A stretch of DNA of 64,000 bases from positions 3,410,001-3,474,000 of the forward strand of contig NZ_CP060412.1 in assembly GCF_014297575.1 (NCBI RefSeq). Reading direction: 5' to 3'. This DNA is from Dyella telluris. GTDB lineage: Bacteria; Pseudomonadota; Gammaproteobacteria; Xanthomonadales; Rhodanobacteraceae. Positions within the stretch are counted from its first letter, which is position 1; each line of letters starts with the position of its first letter. Below the pieces are notes generated by a model. That model did not search any database, had not been told where the DNA came from, and saw nothing but the letters and a program-made list of their open reading frames with translations. The translations under genes and the position numbers were made by a program. Of this stretch, positions 26,183 to 33,921 are shown piece by piece.

Positions 26183-28417
26183 TTACTGAGTAGCAAGGCC
26201 AATGCTTTGCGCGAGGCGTGTGCACTGGTTCAAGCGTTTCCAATGCGGATCGTTGGCGGCATCGGCCAGCGTGTCCGGCAAGCGGTTGAGTGATTCGCGC
26301 CACAGGCGCAGCAGGCCCGCATCGCGGCAGCCGGCATCCCAGGCTGCTTCGCAGAGCTCGCTGGCTGCCTTGGCATTGCCGGCGGCGAACTCGCCGCGTG
26401 CCGACAGGTGCATGGCTTCCGCGTCGTACGGCGCAGCGTCCAGCAGGCGCCCGGCGAGATTCGCCAGTTCGCGTGATTCACTGGCCGACGGCGTGACGGT
26501 GTCGAACCGGGCAAGGCGTGCCGTGATGGCGCAGCTCAAGGCGCGCGACAGATTGCCGTCGTCCACCGACGTGGCGACATCCGCGTAGCGCACGGCTTGT
26601 TCCAGTGCGGTGTGGCGTTCGCTCCGGTCCACCAGCGGGGCACGGGCCAGCGCAACCTCCGCGCGTTCGAGCGAAATGGTTTCGCGGGAGAGCACCGGCG
26701 ACTGTGCCTTGGCGAGCAGCGAGTCTGCCTTCTCCAGCGTGTCCAGCGCGGCGCCGATCGACTCGTGCGCCGAGCGCAGGCGCAGGTAGTACGCACGGGC
26801 AAAGTGCACGGAACCGATGTCCTCGGGCGAAAGCGACTCGACGCGTTCGAACATCGTTTCCGCTTCCGCCAGCTTTTCGCGGGCAGGGCGCTCGCTGAGC
26901 GCGGCTGCCCATTCGCGCAACACCTGAATCCACGACAGCAGCGGCAGGATGGAGCGCGCCTGGGCCAGCTTGGGCGCATAGTCATCGCGCAACTGGCGCA
27001 GGCGCATCAGGCGCGCGGCGCCCTTCAGTGGACGCACGCGCAGCAGTTCCACGTCGATCAGGCGCGCCAGCCAATGGTCACGCGTGTCCTGCGGCGCGTC
27101 GGCGGGTACGTCTGCCAGTGCTTCGGCGGCGCGGGCAAGGGCGGTGTCGGCGGCGCGGCCCTGCATCTGCTGGGCCTGGGCCAGTCCAATCGTCACCATC
27201 AGCCAGCGGGCGTCGAGGTCGATGTCCTTGGCAGGCAGGCCCGACAGCAGCTGTTGCGCCTGCTCCAGCCGTTGGGCACGTTCCTCCGGGGAGGCAAGCA
27301 GGGCGCGCTCGTACAGGGTGCTAGCGTGCTCCTGCACGAATTTCGCATCGCCGCTGCGACCGGCGGCAGAAGCGTTGCCCATCATGCGCAGGGCGGCGTC
27401 CAGGGCCTCCGCACGCGCGTCACCACGCAGGTGTTCGGCCATGAAAAGGTGGCAGCGGATCAGCGCGCTGCCCAGCATGGCTTCGCGATCGGGTTCGGCG
27501 GCCATGGCGCGATGGAAAGCCTGGATGGCCTGCACCACGGCCTTCTCCGCCTCCGGCCCGTTGTCGCGCGCCGTGCGCCACCAGCACCAGCCCGCCACCG
27601 TCCAGGCTTCACCCGTGGCATGCGGTGCGGCCAGCGCGGGCGCCAGTGCATCCAGTGCCTTCTGGGGATAGCCCGCCGTGAGCAGCTTCTTCGCCTCGGC
27701 GACGGCATCCTGTCGGGATACATCCTCGCGTCGTGTCACGGCTTCGGCGGCGGCGCGCTGCTCGGCCTGCACGCGCTGTGCTTCGCGCTCCATCGCCTGG
27801 CGACGTTCGGCTTCCACGCGCTCGGCTTCGATACGCGCGGCTTCGATCTCCATCGCCCGCTGTTGGGCAAGGTGTTGGGCTTCGCGTTCCTGTTGTTCGC
27901 GCTCCGCAGCTTCGCGATGCGCCGCTTCGTCGCGCAGCGCCTGGTCGCGTTCGGCCTGCGCGTTGTCTTCGGCCTGCACGGGTTCCTGCATCGGGAGCAG
28001 GGCAGGGGACGGTGCAGCTTCCTGCACACCCGACACCCAATGGATGAAGGCGTCGTCGTCCAGCGACAGGTCGATCTTCGGCGGGCGGGCCGGCTTCATC
28101 AGGCCATAGCGCGCATCGGTGGCGGGCTTCAGGCCGGGCGTGCTGCCGTGGGTCCAGACGTCCAGCTGCACGCGATCCACGGCCCATACCAGCGGCAGCT
28201 CGGGGCGCTCGGCGCCAAAGAATTCCGCGCGCGACGGTGCTACGGCGCGATAGCTCCAGCCCTTCCAGCCAATCAACGTCGTCGCGCTCTGCGCGGCATC
28301 AGCGGCCTTCCTGCGATGGCGACGGCGCTGGGCGAAAATCAGCAGCCCGGCCGTCAGCGCCACCGTGGCGGCGGCCGGCGCACCCCAGGCCATCCACATC
28401 GCATCCGCCCGCGCCAC
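26183..28417 (-). CDS. Membrane-anchored coiled-coil / helical-repeat protein
   Basis: A 744-residue protein of unrecognised family. It has one N-terminal transmembrane segment (about residues 12-31, AAATVALTAGLLIFA), then a basic stretch RRRHRRK. A soluble part follows (WSYRAVAPSRAEFFGAERPE), then an Ala/Glu/Gln/Arg-rich coiled coil (about 155-245), and about 480 residues of TPR-like alpha-helical repeats (for example EAKKLLTAGYPQKALDALAP). The longest start is GTG 28417, with ATGs at 28399 and 28393 also possible. No convincing Shine-Dalgarno is seen, and the minus frame is open back to 28627. Its 5' end abuts a broken autotransporter gene, so the N-terminus may itself be truncated. Confidence 0.7.
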   Translation of the reverse strand: MARADAMWMAWGAPAAATVALTAGLLIFAQRRRHRRKAADAAQSATTLIGWKGWSYRAVAPSRAEFFGAERPELPLVWAVDRVQLDVWTHGSTPGLKPATDARYGLMKPARPPKIDLSLDDDAFIHWVSGVQEAAPSPALLPMQEPVQAEDNAQAERDQALRDEAAHREAAEREQQEREAQHLAQQRAMEIEAARIEAERVEAERRQAMEREAQRVQAEQRAAAEAVTRREDVSRQDAVAEAKKLLTAGYPQKALDALAPALAAPHATGEAWTVAGWCWWRTARDNGPEAEKAVVQAIQAFHRAMAAEPDREAMLGSALIRCHLFMAEHLRGDARAEALDAALRMMGNASAAGRSGDAKFVQEHASTLYERALLASPEERAQRLEQAQQLLSGLPAKDIDLDARWLMVTIGLAQAQQMQGRAADTALARAAEALADVPADAPQDTRDHWLARLIDVELLRVRPLKGAARLMRLRQLRDDYAPKLAQARSILPLLSWIQVLREWAAALSERPAREKLAEAETMFERVESLSPEDIGSVHFARAYYLRLRSAHESIGAALDTLEKADSLLAKAQSPVLSRETISLERAEVALARAPLVDRSERHTALEQAVRYADVATSVDDGNLSRALSCAITARLARFDTVTPSASESRELANLAGRLLDAAPYDAEAMHLSARGEFAAGNAKAASELCEAAWDAGCRDAGLLRLWRESLNRLPDTLADAANDPHWKRLNQCTRLAQSIGLATQ

Positions 28418-28456
28418 GGCCGCTGCACGCGAGCCCGTCGATGCGCCGGCGGCGAT

Positions 28457-28615
28457 GTCTTCGGCGGCGGGCGCGCCAACTATCGCGGCCAGACCGCGCT
28501 GGGCGTGGGCATCTCGCGCTGGTCGGACAACGGTCGCGTCAACTTCAACGCCGGTGTCTCGGCCGCGAAGAACGACAGCCCGGTGGTGCGTGTCGGCGTC
28601 GGTTACGTCTTCTAA
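28457..28615 (+). pseudogene. C-terminal stub of a YadA-like trimeric autotransporter adhesin
   Basis: The last 50 or so codons before the TAA at 28613 read ANYRGQTALGVGISRWSDNG, RVNFNAGVSAAKND and VVRVGVGYVF. This matches the final beta-strands of the YadA membrane anchor, which ends in an aromatic residue after GVGxGY. Upstream the same frame runs antisense through the coiled-coil gene with no adhesin features and no suitable start. The passenger, stalk and half of the anchor are therefore missing. An OmpA/BamE-like lipoprotein gene follows, a usual companion of such adhesins. Confidence 0.65.
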
Positions 28616-28720
28616 GCAAAGACCTCATGGAAAGGTGCGGCGGGTTCCGCCGCACCGACCTTCTCATCTTCTTCGCGCCGCTGGCCCGCGCCATCGGCGT
28701 CTCTTCCCGAGATCACGACC

Positions 28721-29545
28721 ATGTTTACCCTGATCAAAAGGACAGTCTTCCTCCTGTCCGCCGCGAGCGTCCTGCTGCTCTCGGCCTGCGGCTCGATGAG
28801 CCAAGTGAAAAACGGCCAGACCACCGCGCCGGTATGGCCCGATGCGGCCAAAGCCAACCCGCTGATCCCCGGCAGCCAGTACCCCACGCTCGATGCCCTG
28901 CGTAACGTCGTGCCGGGCATCAGCAAGCTGGAGGTCTATCGCCTCATTGGCCACCCGCAGTTCCATGAAGGCATGGCCGGCGTGCACGAGTGGGATTACG
29001 TCTTCCACCTGCCCACCGGCAACGGCAACGAATTCGTGACGTGCCAGTTCAAGCAGTTGTTCGACGACAACATGCGTGCCGCCGAACACTTCTGGAAACC
29101 GGAAAGCTGCGCGCAGCTGGTCAACGCCGTGCCCGCGCCGGCACCGCCGCCGCCGGCCGCCAAGCCGCACGTGTCGTCGGAAATCGAGATCTCCGCCGAC
29201 TTCCTGTTCGACTTTGACAGCGATCGCCTCTCGGCCAACGCGCCGGCGGCCATCCAGGGCAAGGTGGTGGAAGCACTGGAGAAGGCCAGCAACGTCGAAG
29301 TGCTCAAGGTCATCGGCTATACCGATCGCCTGGGCAGCGACGATTACAACCTCAAGCTGTCCATGCGTCGCGCGATGGCGGTGAAGAACTACCTCATCTC
29401 GCAGGGCATCCCGGCGGAAGCCATTTCGGCTGAAGGCCGTGGCAGCACGGATCCGAAGGTGCAGTGCAACCAGAAGGATCGTGCTGCGCTGATTGCGTGC
29501 CTCAAGCCCAACCGGCGTGTGCTGATCCAGGTGGTGGCGCGCTGA
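28721..29545 (+). CDS. OmpA-family lipoprotein with BamE/SmpA-like segment
   Basis: A 274-residue outer-membrane lipoprotein. The signal MFTLIKRTVFLLSAASVLLL ends in the lipobox LLSAC. Residues about 55-130 resemble a SmpA/BamE-like fold (NVVPGISKLEVYRLIGHPQF, HEWDYVFHLP). After a Pro-rich linker comes a peptidoglycan-binding OmpA C-terminal domain (DFLFDFDSDRLSANAP, VIGYTDRLGSDDYNLKLSMR). Similar proteins lie downstream of trimeric autotransporter genes and are thought to help anchoring or export. Here the upstream adhesin is only a stub, leaving this protein without its likely partner at this locus. A terminator follows. Confidence 0.88.
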   Translation: MFTLIKRTVFLLSAASVLLLSACGSMSQVKNGQTTAPVWPDAAKANPLIPGSQYPTLDALRNVVPGISKLEVYRLIGHPQFHEGMAGVHEWDYVFHLPTGNGNEFVTCQFKQLFDDNMRAAEHFWKPESCAQLVNAVPAPAPPPPAAKPHVSSEIEISADFLFDFDSDRLSANAPAAIQGKVVEALEKASNVEVLKVIGYTDRLGSDDYNLKLSMRRAMAVKNYLISQGIPAEAISAEGRGSTDPKVQCNQKDRAALIACLKPNRRVLIQVVAR

Positions 29546-29603
29546 TGCCAGCGTTATCGCCGTTGTCGCCGTGATCTCCGCAGCTGTCGACGATCCGTCC
29601 CTG

Positions 29604-29637
29604 ATCCACCCCGCGCTATGCGCAGGGTGGATTTTTT
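29604..29637 (+). terminator. Terminator of the OmpA-family lipoprotein gene
   Basis: ATCCACCC/GGGTGGAT outer stem (29604-29611 with 29625-29632) with an inner GCGC/GCGC stem and six T. Confidence 0.88.
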
Positions 29638-29710
29638 GCTGTGGCATTCGCCACGTCAACGATGCGTCTGGCTGCGGCCGATGTGCATCGCATCAATCAG
29701 GAGTGAAGCC

Positions 29711-30718
29711 GTGAGAACTCTGCATAAACTGGGCATGCGTGTGCTGTGTGTGTTGGGCTTGCTGGTGATCGCCGGGCAGGCGCTGGCTACATGTACGGGA
29801 ACGACCACGACGTCACCGTTTACGCCTGCGCAGGTGTCGATCAACAAGAACACTCCGGTCGGACAGGTGGTGAGCTCGGCTACCGTTACGTTGACAGTGA
29901 CTTGCAATGGGTCGAGCGCGGTGGGTAACGGCTGGGCGATGAACTACACCCCGCAGGCGCCCCTGCAATCCGGACAGATGGTGCTCAACGCCTACGGCAC
30001 GTCCATGGCGGGGCTTGGTTACCAGATGTTCGGGACAGGCGGGGTGCTCATTTCACCGACCACTTACGGAACAAACGGAGGCGACAACTTTGGTCCGTCG
30101 GGTATGGGTCCGAAGCATCTCGCCGGACTCAATTCAACAAGTACCTATCAGTTTTCTTTGAACCTGGTACGCACCAGTACCAGTCTGACCGCCGGGACCT
30201 TTTCCGATTCTCTGGTGAGATTTGGCTATCAGGACGGAAACTATGGCTGCGGTCCTTCGTTAGGCACTTGTACGTCCCAGTTCGGCAACGAGATCACGAC
30301 GCCGGTGGTGTTCCATTTCGTCAACCCTGCCTGCACGATTACGACCGACACCGCCAATCAGGTGGTTTCCTTACCCAAGGCATCCACTGCGGATTTCGCA
30401 GCGGTTGGCGCCATCGCCAAGCCAACGAACTTCAAGATCTCGCTGCAGGATTGCGTTACCCAGACGATCGTTTCCATGCAGCTTGACGGCAATACCCAAT
30501 TGCCGACCGTGCTGTCCAATACGGGGACGGCCCGTGGGATGGGTGTCCAGCTGACGCGCAACGGTGCTCCGGTATCCTTTGGACAGGTGATGACCATCGG
30601 TAACGTAGGCAACGCGACGACGATGGATATTCCCTTCACTGCACAGTATTACCGTACCGGCGCCATGTCCGGCGGCACCGTGCTCTCCGCGGCGACCATT
30701 ACGATGAGTTATCTGTGA
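29711..30718 (+). CDS. Fimbrial subunit / adhesin-like protein
   Basis: A 335-residue secreted protein starting at GTG 29711, supported by CAGGAG eight bases upstream. The signal peptide ends GQALA before TCTG. The N-terminal part is Thr/Ser/Gly-rich, as in two-domain tip adhesins. The C-terminal part (FVNPACTITTDTANQVVSLP, FKISLQDC, VQLTRNGAPVSFGQ, IPFTAQYYRTG) has the cysteine pair and strands of chaperone-usher fimbrial subunits. No chaperone, usher or major pilin gene is in the window. Base composition is less GC-rich than neighbours, which fits acquisition by transfer. Confidence 0.82.
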   Translation: MRTLHKLGMRVLCVLGLLVIAGQALATCTGTTTTSPFTPAQVSINKNTPVGQVVSSATVTLTVTCNGSSAVGNGWAMNYTPQAPLQSGQMVLNAYGTSMAGLGYQMFGTGGVLISPTTYGTNGGDNFGPSGMGPKHLAGLNSTSTYQFSLNLVRTSTSLTAGTFSDSLVRFGYQDGNYGCGPSLGTCTSQFGNEITTPVVFHFVNPACTITTDTANQVVSLPKASTADFAAVGAIAKPTNFKISLQDCVTQTIVSMQLDGNTQLPTVLSNTGTARGMGVQLTRNGAPVSFGQVMTIGNVGNATTMDIPFTAQYYRTGAMSGGTVLSAATITMSYL

Positions 30719-31040
30719 TCTGGAAAGCGCACGGATTCGCAGGCCGAATCGAGTAGGGCGAGCCAAGGGGCGGTCAGGCCTGTCCGCCCGGCAGCCGGGC
30801 CATCGCGGCCCTGCGTCGAAATTTTGATAGCGAAGGGGCATTCGGGTAGTCCCGAATGCCCGCTATGCACCACCGTGGCCACGCGGTGATGCGCGCTCTG
30901 CCCAGTGGACAGGTTGCCGCGGATTGGCGTGAAACCTTGACGCGTCGGGATGCCGGTCCAATCCTTGGGCGACTTCCAGCACTTGCCGCGGGGTTTCCGC
31001 TCGGGCGATGGTGCGCACCTCCGTCCCCGAGGAAACCGTG
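30719..31040. other. Gap between the fimbrial gene and the HemJ-like gene
   Basis: About 320 bases. The main feature is the hairpin at 30827-30866. A 65-codon minus-strand frame (30863-31060) has some protein-like sequence but overlaps the HemJ start and lacks a ribosome binding site, so it is not called. Nothing else was recognised. Confidence 0.4.
30827..30866. other. Strong two-tier hairpin downstream of the fimbrial gene
   Basis: GGGCATTCGGG/CCCGAATGCCC (30836-30846 with 30851-30861) with a TAGT loop, extended by an outer ATAGC/GCTAT pair after a short internal loop. There is no T-run on either strand, so a simple intrinsic terminator is not supported; mRNA stabilisation or a protein site are alternatives. 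Confidence 0.6.
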
Positions 31041-31490
31041 ATGACGTATCTCTGGATCAAGAGCTTTCACGTGGTGTTCGTCATCGCATGGATGGCTACG
31101 GTTTTCTATCTGCCACGCATTCTGGTCAACGTGGCCGAAGCCGGTGACGAGCCGGCCGTGAAGGCAAGGCTGGTGCTGATGGGGCGTCGCCTGTATCGCT
31201 TCGGACACAACATGTTCGGCATCGCGGCACTGCTTGGTCTGGCCCTGTGGGAGGGTTGGCGCGTGTTTCCGCAGACCTTGCCTAACGTGGTGGCATCGAT
31301 GCACTGGATCGACGCGAAGCTCACCCTGGTGGTGCTGATGCTGGTCTATTTCGGCTGGACCGGTCGCCTGCTCAAGGGCCTGGAGAAGGGCGGGTCGCTG
31401 CCGTCGGCGAAGACCCTGCGCATCTTGAACGAGCTGCCGGTACTGGTGTTGCTGGGCATCGTGTTTCTGGTGATTGCCAAACCGTTCTGA
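31041..31490 (+). CDS. hemJ: HemJ-like (UPF0093) membrane protein, probable protoporphyrinogen oxidase
   Basis: A 149-residue inner-membrane protein with four hydrophobic segments. It begins MTYLWIKSFHVVFVIAWMAT, followed by VFYLPRILVN; this conserved His-containing helix and FYLPR block define the HemJ family, which oxidises protoporphyrinogen IX in haem synthesis in bacteria lacking HemG or HemY. GAGGA lies seven bases before the ATG at 31041; an upstream in-frame GTG/ATG extension has no family similarity. It is followed by the 123-bp repeat array. Confidence 0.85.
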   Translation: MTYLWIKSFHVVFVIAWMATVFYLPRILVNVAEAGDEPAVKARLVLMGRRLYRFGHNMFGIAALLGLALWEGWRVFPQTLPNVVASMHWIDAKLTLVVLMLVYFGWTGRLLKGLEKGGSLPSAKTLRILNELPVLVLLGIVFLVIAKPF

Positions 31491-31507
31491 GCGCACCGGA
31501 AAGCCGT

Positions 31508-32402
31508 GTAGCCCGGATGGAGCGAAGCGGAATCCGGGGGAATCTTGCGTCATCGCTATGGCTTGTTGGTTGTCGCAAGGCCATCCCGGATTGCGCTGCG
31601 CTTCATCCGGGCTACGGTCATTGGCGTCGTGTGGACCGGATGGAGCGAAGCGGAATCCGGGGGAGTCTTGCGTGATCGCTATGGCTGATGCGTGGTCGCA
31701 AGGACATCCCGGATTGCGCTGCGCTTCATCCGGGCTACGGTCATTGGCGTCGTGTAGCCCGGATGGAGCGCAGCGGAATCCGGGGGAATTTTGCGTCATC
31801 GCTATGGCTGATGCGTGGTCGCAAGGCCATCCCGGATTGCGCTGCGCTTCATCCGGGCTACGGTGATTGGCGTCGTGTAGCCCGGATGGAGCGAAGCGGA
31901 ATCCGGGGGAATCCTGCGTCATCGTCACGGCTTATGCGTCGTAGCAGGGCCATCCCGGATTGCGCTGCGCTTCATCCGGGCTACGGTCATTGGCATCGTG
32001 TAGCCCGGATGGAGCGAAGCGGAATCCGGGGGAGTCTTGCGTCATCGTCACGGCTTATGCGTCGTCGCAAGGCCATCCCGGATTGCGCTGCGCTTCATCC
32101 GGGCTACGGTGATTGGCGTCGTGTGGCCCGGATGAAGCGAAGCGCAATCCGGGGGAATCCTGCGTCATCGTCACGGCTTATGCGTCATAGCAGGGCCATC
32201 CCGGATTGCGCTGCGCTTCATCCGGGCTACGGTCATTGGCATCGTGTAGCCCGGATGGAGCGAAGCGGAATCCGGGGGAGTCTTGCGTCATCGTCACGGC
32301 TTATGCGTCGTCGCAAGGTCATCCCGGATTGCGCTGCGCTTCATCCGGGCTACGGTGGTTGGCGTCGTGTAGCCCGGATGGAGCGAAGCGGAATCCGGGG
32401 GG
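31508..32402. repeat. Tandem REP/BIME array, seven 108-nt units plus a half unit, 123-bp period
   Basis: Units start at 31508, 31631, 31754, 31877, 32000, 32123, 32246 and 32369, exactly 123 bases apart. Each full unit is 108 bases: a head GTAGCCCGGATGGAGCGAAG, an inner core, and an inverted tail GCTGCGCTTCATCCGGGCTA + C. A 15-base spacer (GGTCATTGGCGTCGT type) separates units. The last copy is only a head and part of the core. The head and tail pair to form a long outer stem and the core contains a short inner stem. Because 123 is a multiple of three, long spurious frames run through the array. It belongs to the same broad REP family as the clusters at 23-25 kb, but with a shorter core. Confidence 0.95.
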
Positions 32403-32444
32403 GTGTCATCGCCACGGCTTATGCGTGTTCGCATGGCCTGATTT

Positions 32445-32530
32445 TGTAGGAGCGCACTTGTGCGCGATCGGGGCCCGGCAAAGGCCGGGCGCTGCAGCGT
32501 TACCGGTCGCGCACACGTGCGCTCCTGCAG
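32445..32530. repeat. GTAGGAGCGC-type REP element (family 2), copy 2
   Basis: GTAGGAGCGCACTTGTGCGC and the near-inverted GCGCACACGTGCGCTCCTGC face each other across a GC-rich centre that has its own hairpin GGCCCGG/CCGGGC. Related to the element at 6604-6679. Confidence 0.75.
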
Positions 32531-32547
32531 GTGTTGGCGGCGATGGG

Positions 32548-33561
32548 TTACTCGCCCCGCTGGACGTATTCCTTGTACCAGGCCACGAAGCGCGCCACGC
32601 CTTCGTCGATGGTGGTGCTGGGCGCGTAGCCCACGTCACGACGCAGGGCTGATACGTCGGCCCAGGTGTCGGGCACGTCGCCGGGCTGCATGGGCAGCAG
32701 GCGCTTTTCCATGCTGCGCCCGAGGTTCTGCTCCATCAGTTCGATGAAGCGCAGCAACTGCACGGGCTGGTCGTTGCCGATGTTGTAAACGCGATAAGGC
32801 GCGCTGGACGTGCCGGGATTGGGGTGCAGCGCGTCGTAGGCGGCATCGGGCAGGGCAGGGTGGTCCAACGTGCGGATCACGCCTTCGACGATATCGTCGA
32901 TATAGGTGAAGTCCCGGCTGTGGTTACCGTAGTTGAAGACGTCGATGGGCTCGCCGCGGCTGATGCGGTCGGCGAACAGCATGGGCGACATGTCGGGCCG
33001 GCCCCACGGGCCGTACACGGTGAAGAAGCGCAGGCCGGTGGTGGGCAGGTCGTACAGGTGGCTGTACGTGTGCGCCATCAGCTCGTTGGCTTTCTTGCTG
33101 GCGGCGTACAGGCTGACCGGATGGTCCACGGCGTCCTCGATGGCGAACGGCATCTTGCGGTTGGCGCCGTAGACCGAGCTGGAGGACGCGTAGACCAGAT
33201 GCTCGATCTTGCCGTGGCGACAGGCCTCCAGGATGTTCACGAAGCCGACCAGGTTGCTCTGCACGTAGGCCTGCGGGTTCTTGAGCGAGTAGCGGACGCC
33301 GGCCTGGGCGGCCAGGTTCACGACGCGCTGCGGCCGGAAGTCGGCGAAAGCCCGGTTCACCGCCTCGCCATCGGCCAGGTCCGCGCGCAGGTGGGTGTAG
33401 TTGGCGTGGCCGTCGAATTGGGCCAGGCGGGCTTCCTTCAACGACGGGTCGTAATAGTCGTTGTGGTTGTCGATGCCGTAGACCTCGTCGCCGCGCGCCA
33501 GCAGGCGCTGGGCCAGGGCGGCGCCGATGAAGCCGGCTGTGCCGGTGACGAGAATGCGCAT
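32548..33561 (-). CDS. UDP-glucuronate 4-epimerase-like NAD-dependent epimerase
   Basis: A 337-residue extended SDR that probably interconverts UDP-glucuronate and UDP-galacturonate for surface polysaccharide. The N-terminal glycine motif is TGTAGFIGAAL; LAAQAGVRYS, the active-site ASSSSVYG and YAASKKANEL (Tyr-x3-Lys) follow, then RFFTVYGPWGRPDM and SRDFTYIDDIVEG, blocks typical of the WbnF/CapI/LspL group. Substrate specificity is inferred from similarity only. It is divergent from the thrS operon with about 435 bases between starts. Confidence 0.88.
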   Translation of the reverse strand: MRILVTGTAGFIGAALAQRLLARGDEVYGIDNHNDYYDPSLKEARLAQFDGHANYTHLRADLADGEAVNRAFADFRPQRVVNLAAQAGVRYSLKNPQAYVQSNLVGFVNILEACRHGKIEHLVYASSSSVYGANRKMPFAIEDAVDHPVSLYAASKKANELMAHTYSHLYDLPTTGLRFFTVYGPWGRPDMSPMLFADRISRGEPIDVFNYGNHSRDFTYIDDIVEGVIRTLDHPALPDAAYDALHPNPGTSSAPYRVYNIGNDQPVQLLRFIELMEQNLGRSMEKRLLPMQPGDVPDTWADVSALRRDVGYAPSTTIDEGVARFVAWYKEYVQRGE

Positions 33562-33629
33562 CGGAGAGCCTCGGGGAATGGGGCGCGCATTCTATCGCTG
33601 GCCGAACTGAGACGGGCGACCCTGCTGAA

Positions 33630-33659
33630 TTGACACGGTTCAGTGCGCTAGACTAGCGT
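33630..33659 (+). promoter_or_regulatory. Candidate thrS promoter
   Basis: A perfect -35 hexamer TTGACA (33630-33635). The best-spaced -10 (TAGCGT, 33654-33659, 18-base spacer) is poor; TAGACT at 33649-33654 is better in sequence but only 13 bases away. It lies about 365 bases before thrS. Confidence 0.4.
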
Positions 33660-33720
33660 TCTGGCTCTATCTGCCCCGGAGACAAGGTGGCCCGCGCCCT
33701 GCGCCGGCCGAGTGTGTGAC

Positions 33721-33747
33721 ATGGCGACTACCCGCTTCCAATGTTGA
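33721..33747 (+). CDS. Possible thrS leader peptide (MATTRFQC)
   Basis: A nine-codon frame including the stop: ATG GCG ACT ACC CGC TTC CAA, then TGT TGA. It contains two adjacent Thr codons and ends 21 bases before an intrinsic terminator in the thrS leader, the position expected of an attenuation leader peptide. Only two Thr codons and a weak ribosome binding site make this tentative. Confidence 0.3.
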   Translation: MATTRFQC

Positions 33748-33767
33748 GTTGAGCCACGCCTTGTTTT

Positions 33768-33793
33768 CCAAGAGGGCGCCTGGCGCCTTTTTT
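33768..33793 (+). terminator. Intrinsic terminator within the thrS leader
   Basis: AGGGCG/CGCCT stem with a single-base bulge, around the self-complementary GGCGCC repeats, followed by TTTTTT. The gene upstream is divergent, so this plus-strand terminator can only act on a transcript started in the thrS leader. Confidence 0.7.
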
Positions 33794-33833
33794 ATTGATT
33801 TTTTCGGGATTCCGAATCGTACGGCTTCTACCT

Positions 33834-33921
33834 CACCGTCATTCCCGCGAAGGCGGGAATCCAGCGACTTTAGGCTCTAAGTGCAAAGGCACTGGATCCC
33901 TGCTTTCGCAGGGATGACGGA
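33834..33921. repeat. dRS3-like inverted repeat element, copy 2
   Basis: CACCGTCATTCCCGCGAAGG with the pairing GCGGGAATCCAG at one end and CACTGGATCCCTGCTTTCGC, then AGGGATGACGG at the other. Two hairpins face each other, as in the copies at 17593-17770 and 42098-42175. Located in the thrS leader downstream of the terminator. Confidence 0.75.

Noticed and set aside
26597..28615. Plus-strand frame of 672 codons ending in the YadA-like stub
   Set aside because: Only the last 50 or so codons resemble a protein family. The rest is antisense to the coiled-coil gene and has no signal peptide or adhesin repeats.
30863..31060. Small minus-strand gene of 65 codons
   Set aside because: The sequence is protein-like in places, but it overlaps the start of the HemJ-like gene, has no ribosome binding site, and its stop lies in a hairpin arm.
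31508..32402. CRISPR-like periodic repeats
   Set aside because: The repeated part is 108 bases and the 15-base spacers are nearly identical, the opposite of a CRISPR array, and no cas gene is nearby.
31474..32449. Long frames through the 123-bp repeat array on both strands
   Set aside because: The period is a multiple of three, so any stop-free unit yields a long periodic frame. The translations are repeated versions of the REP hairpin with no ribosome binding site.
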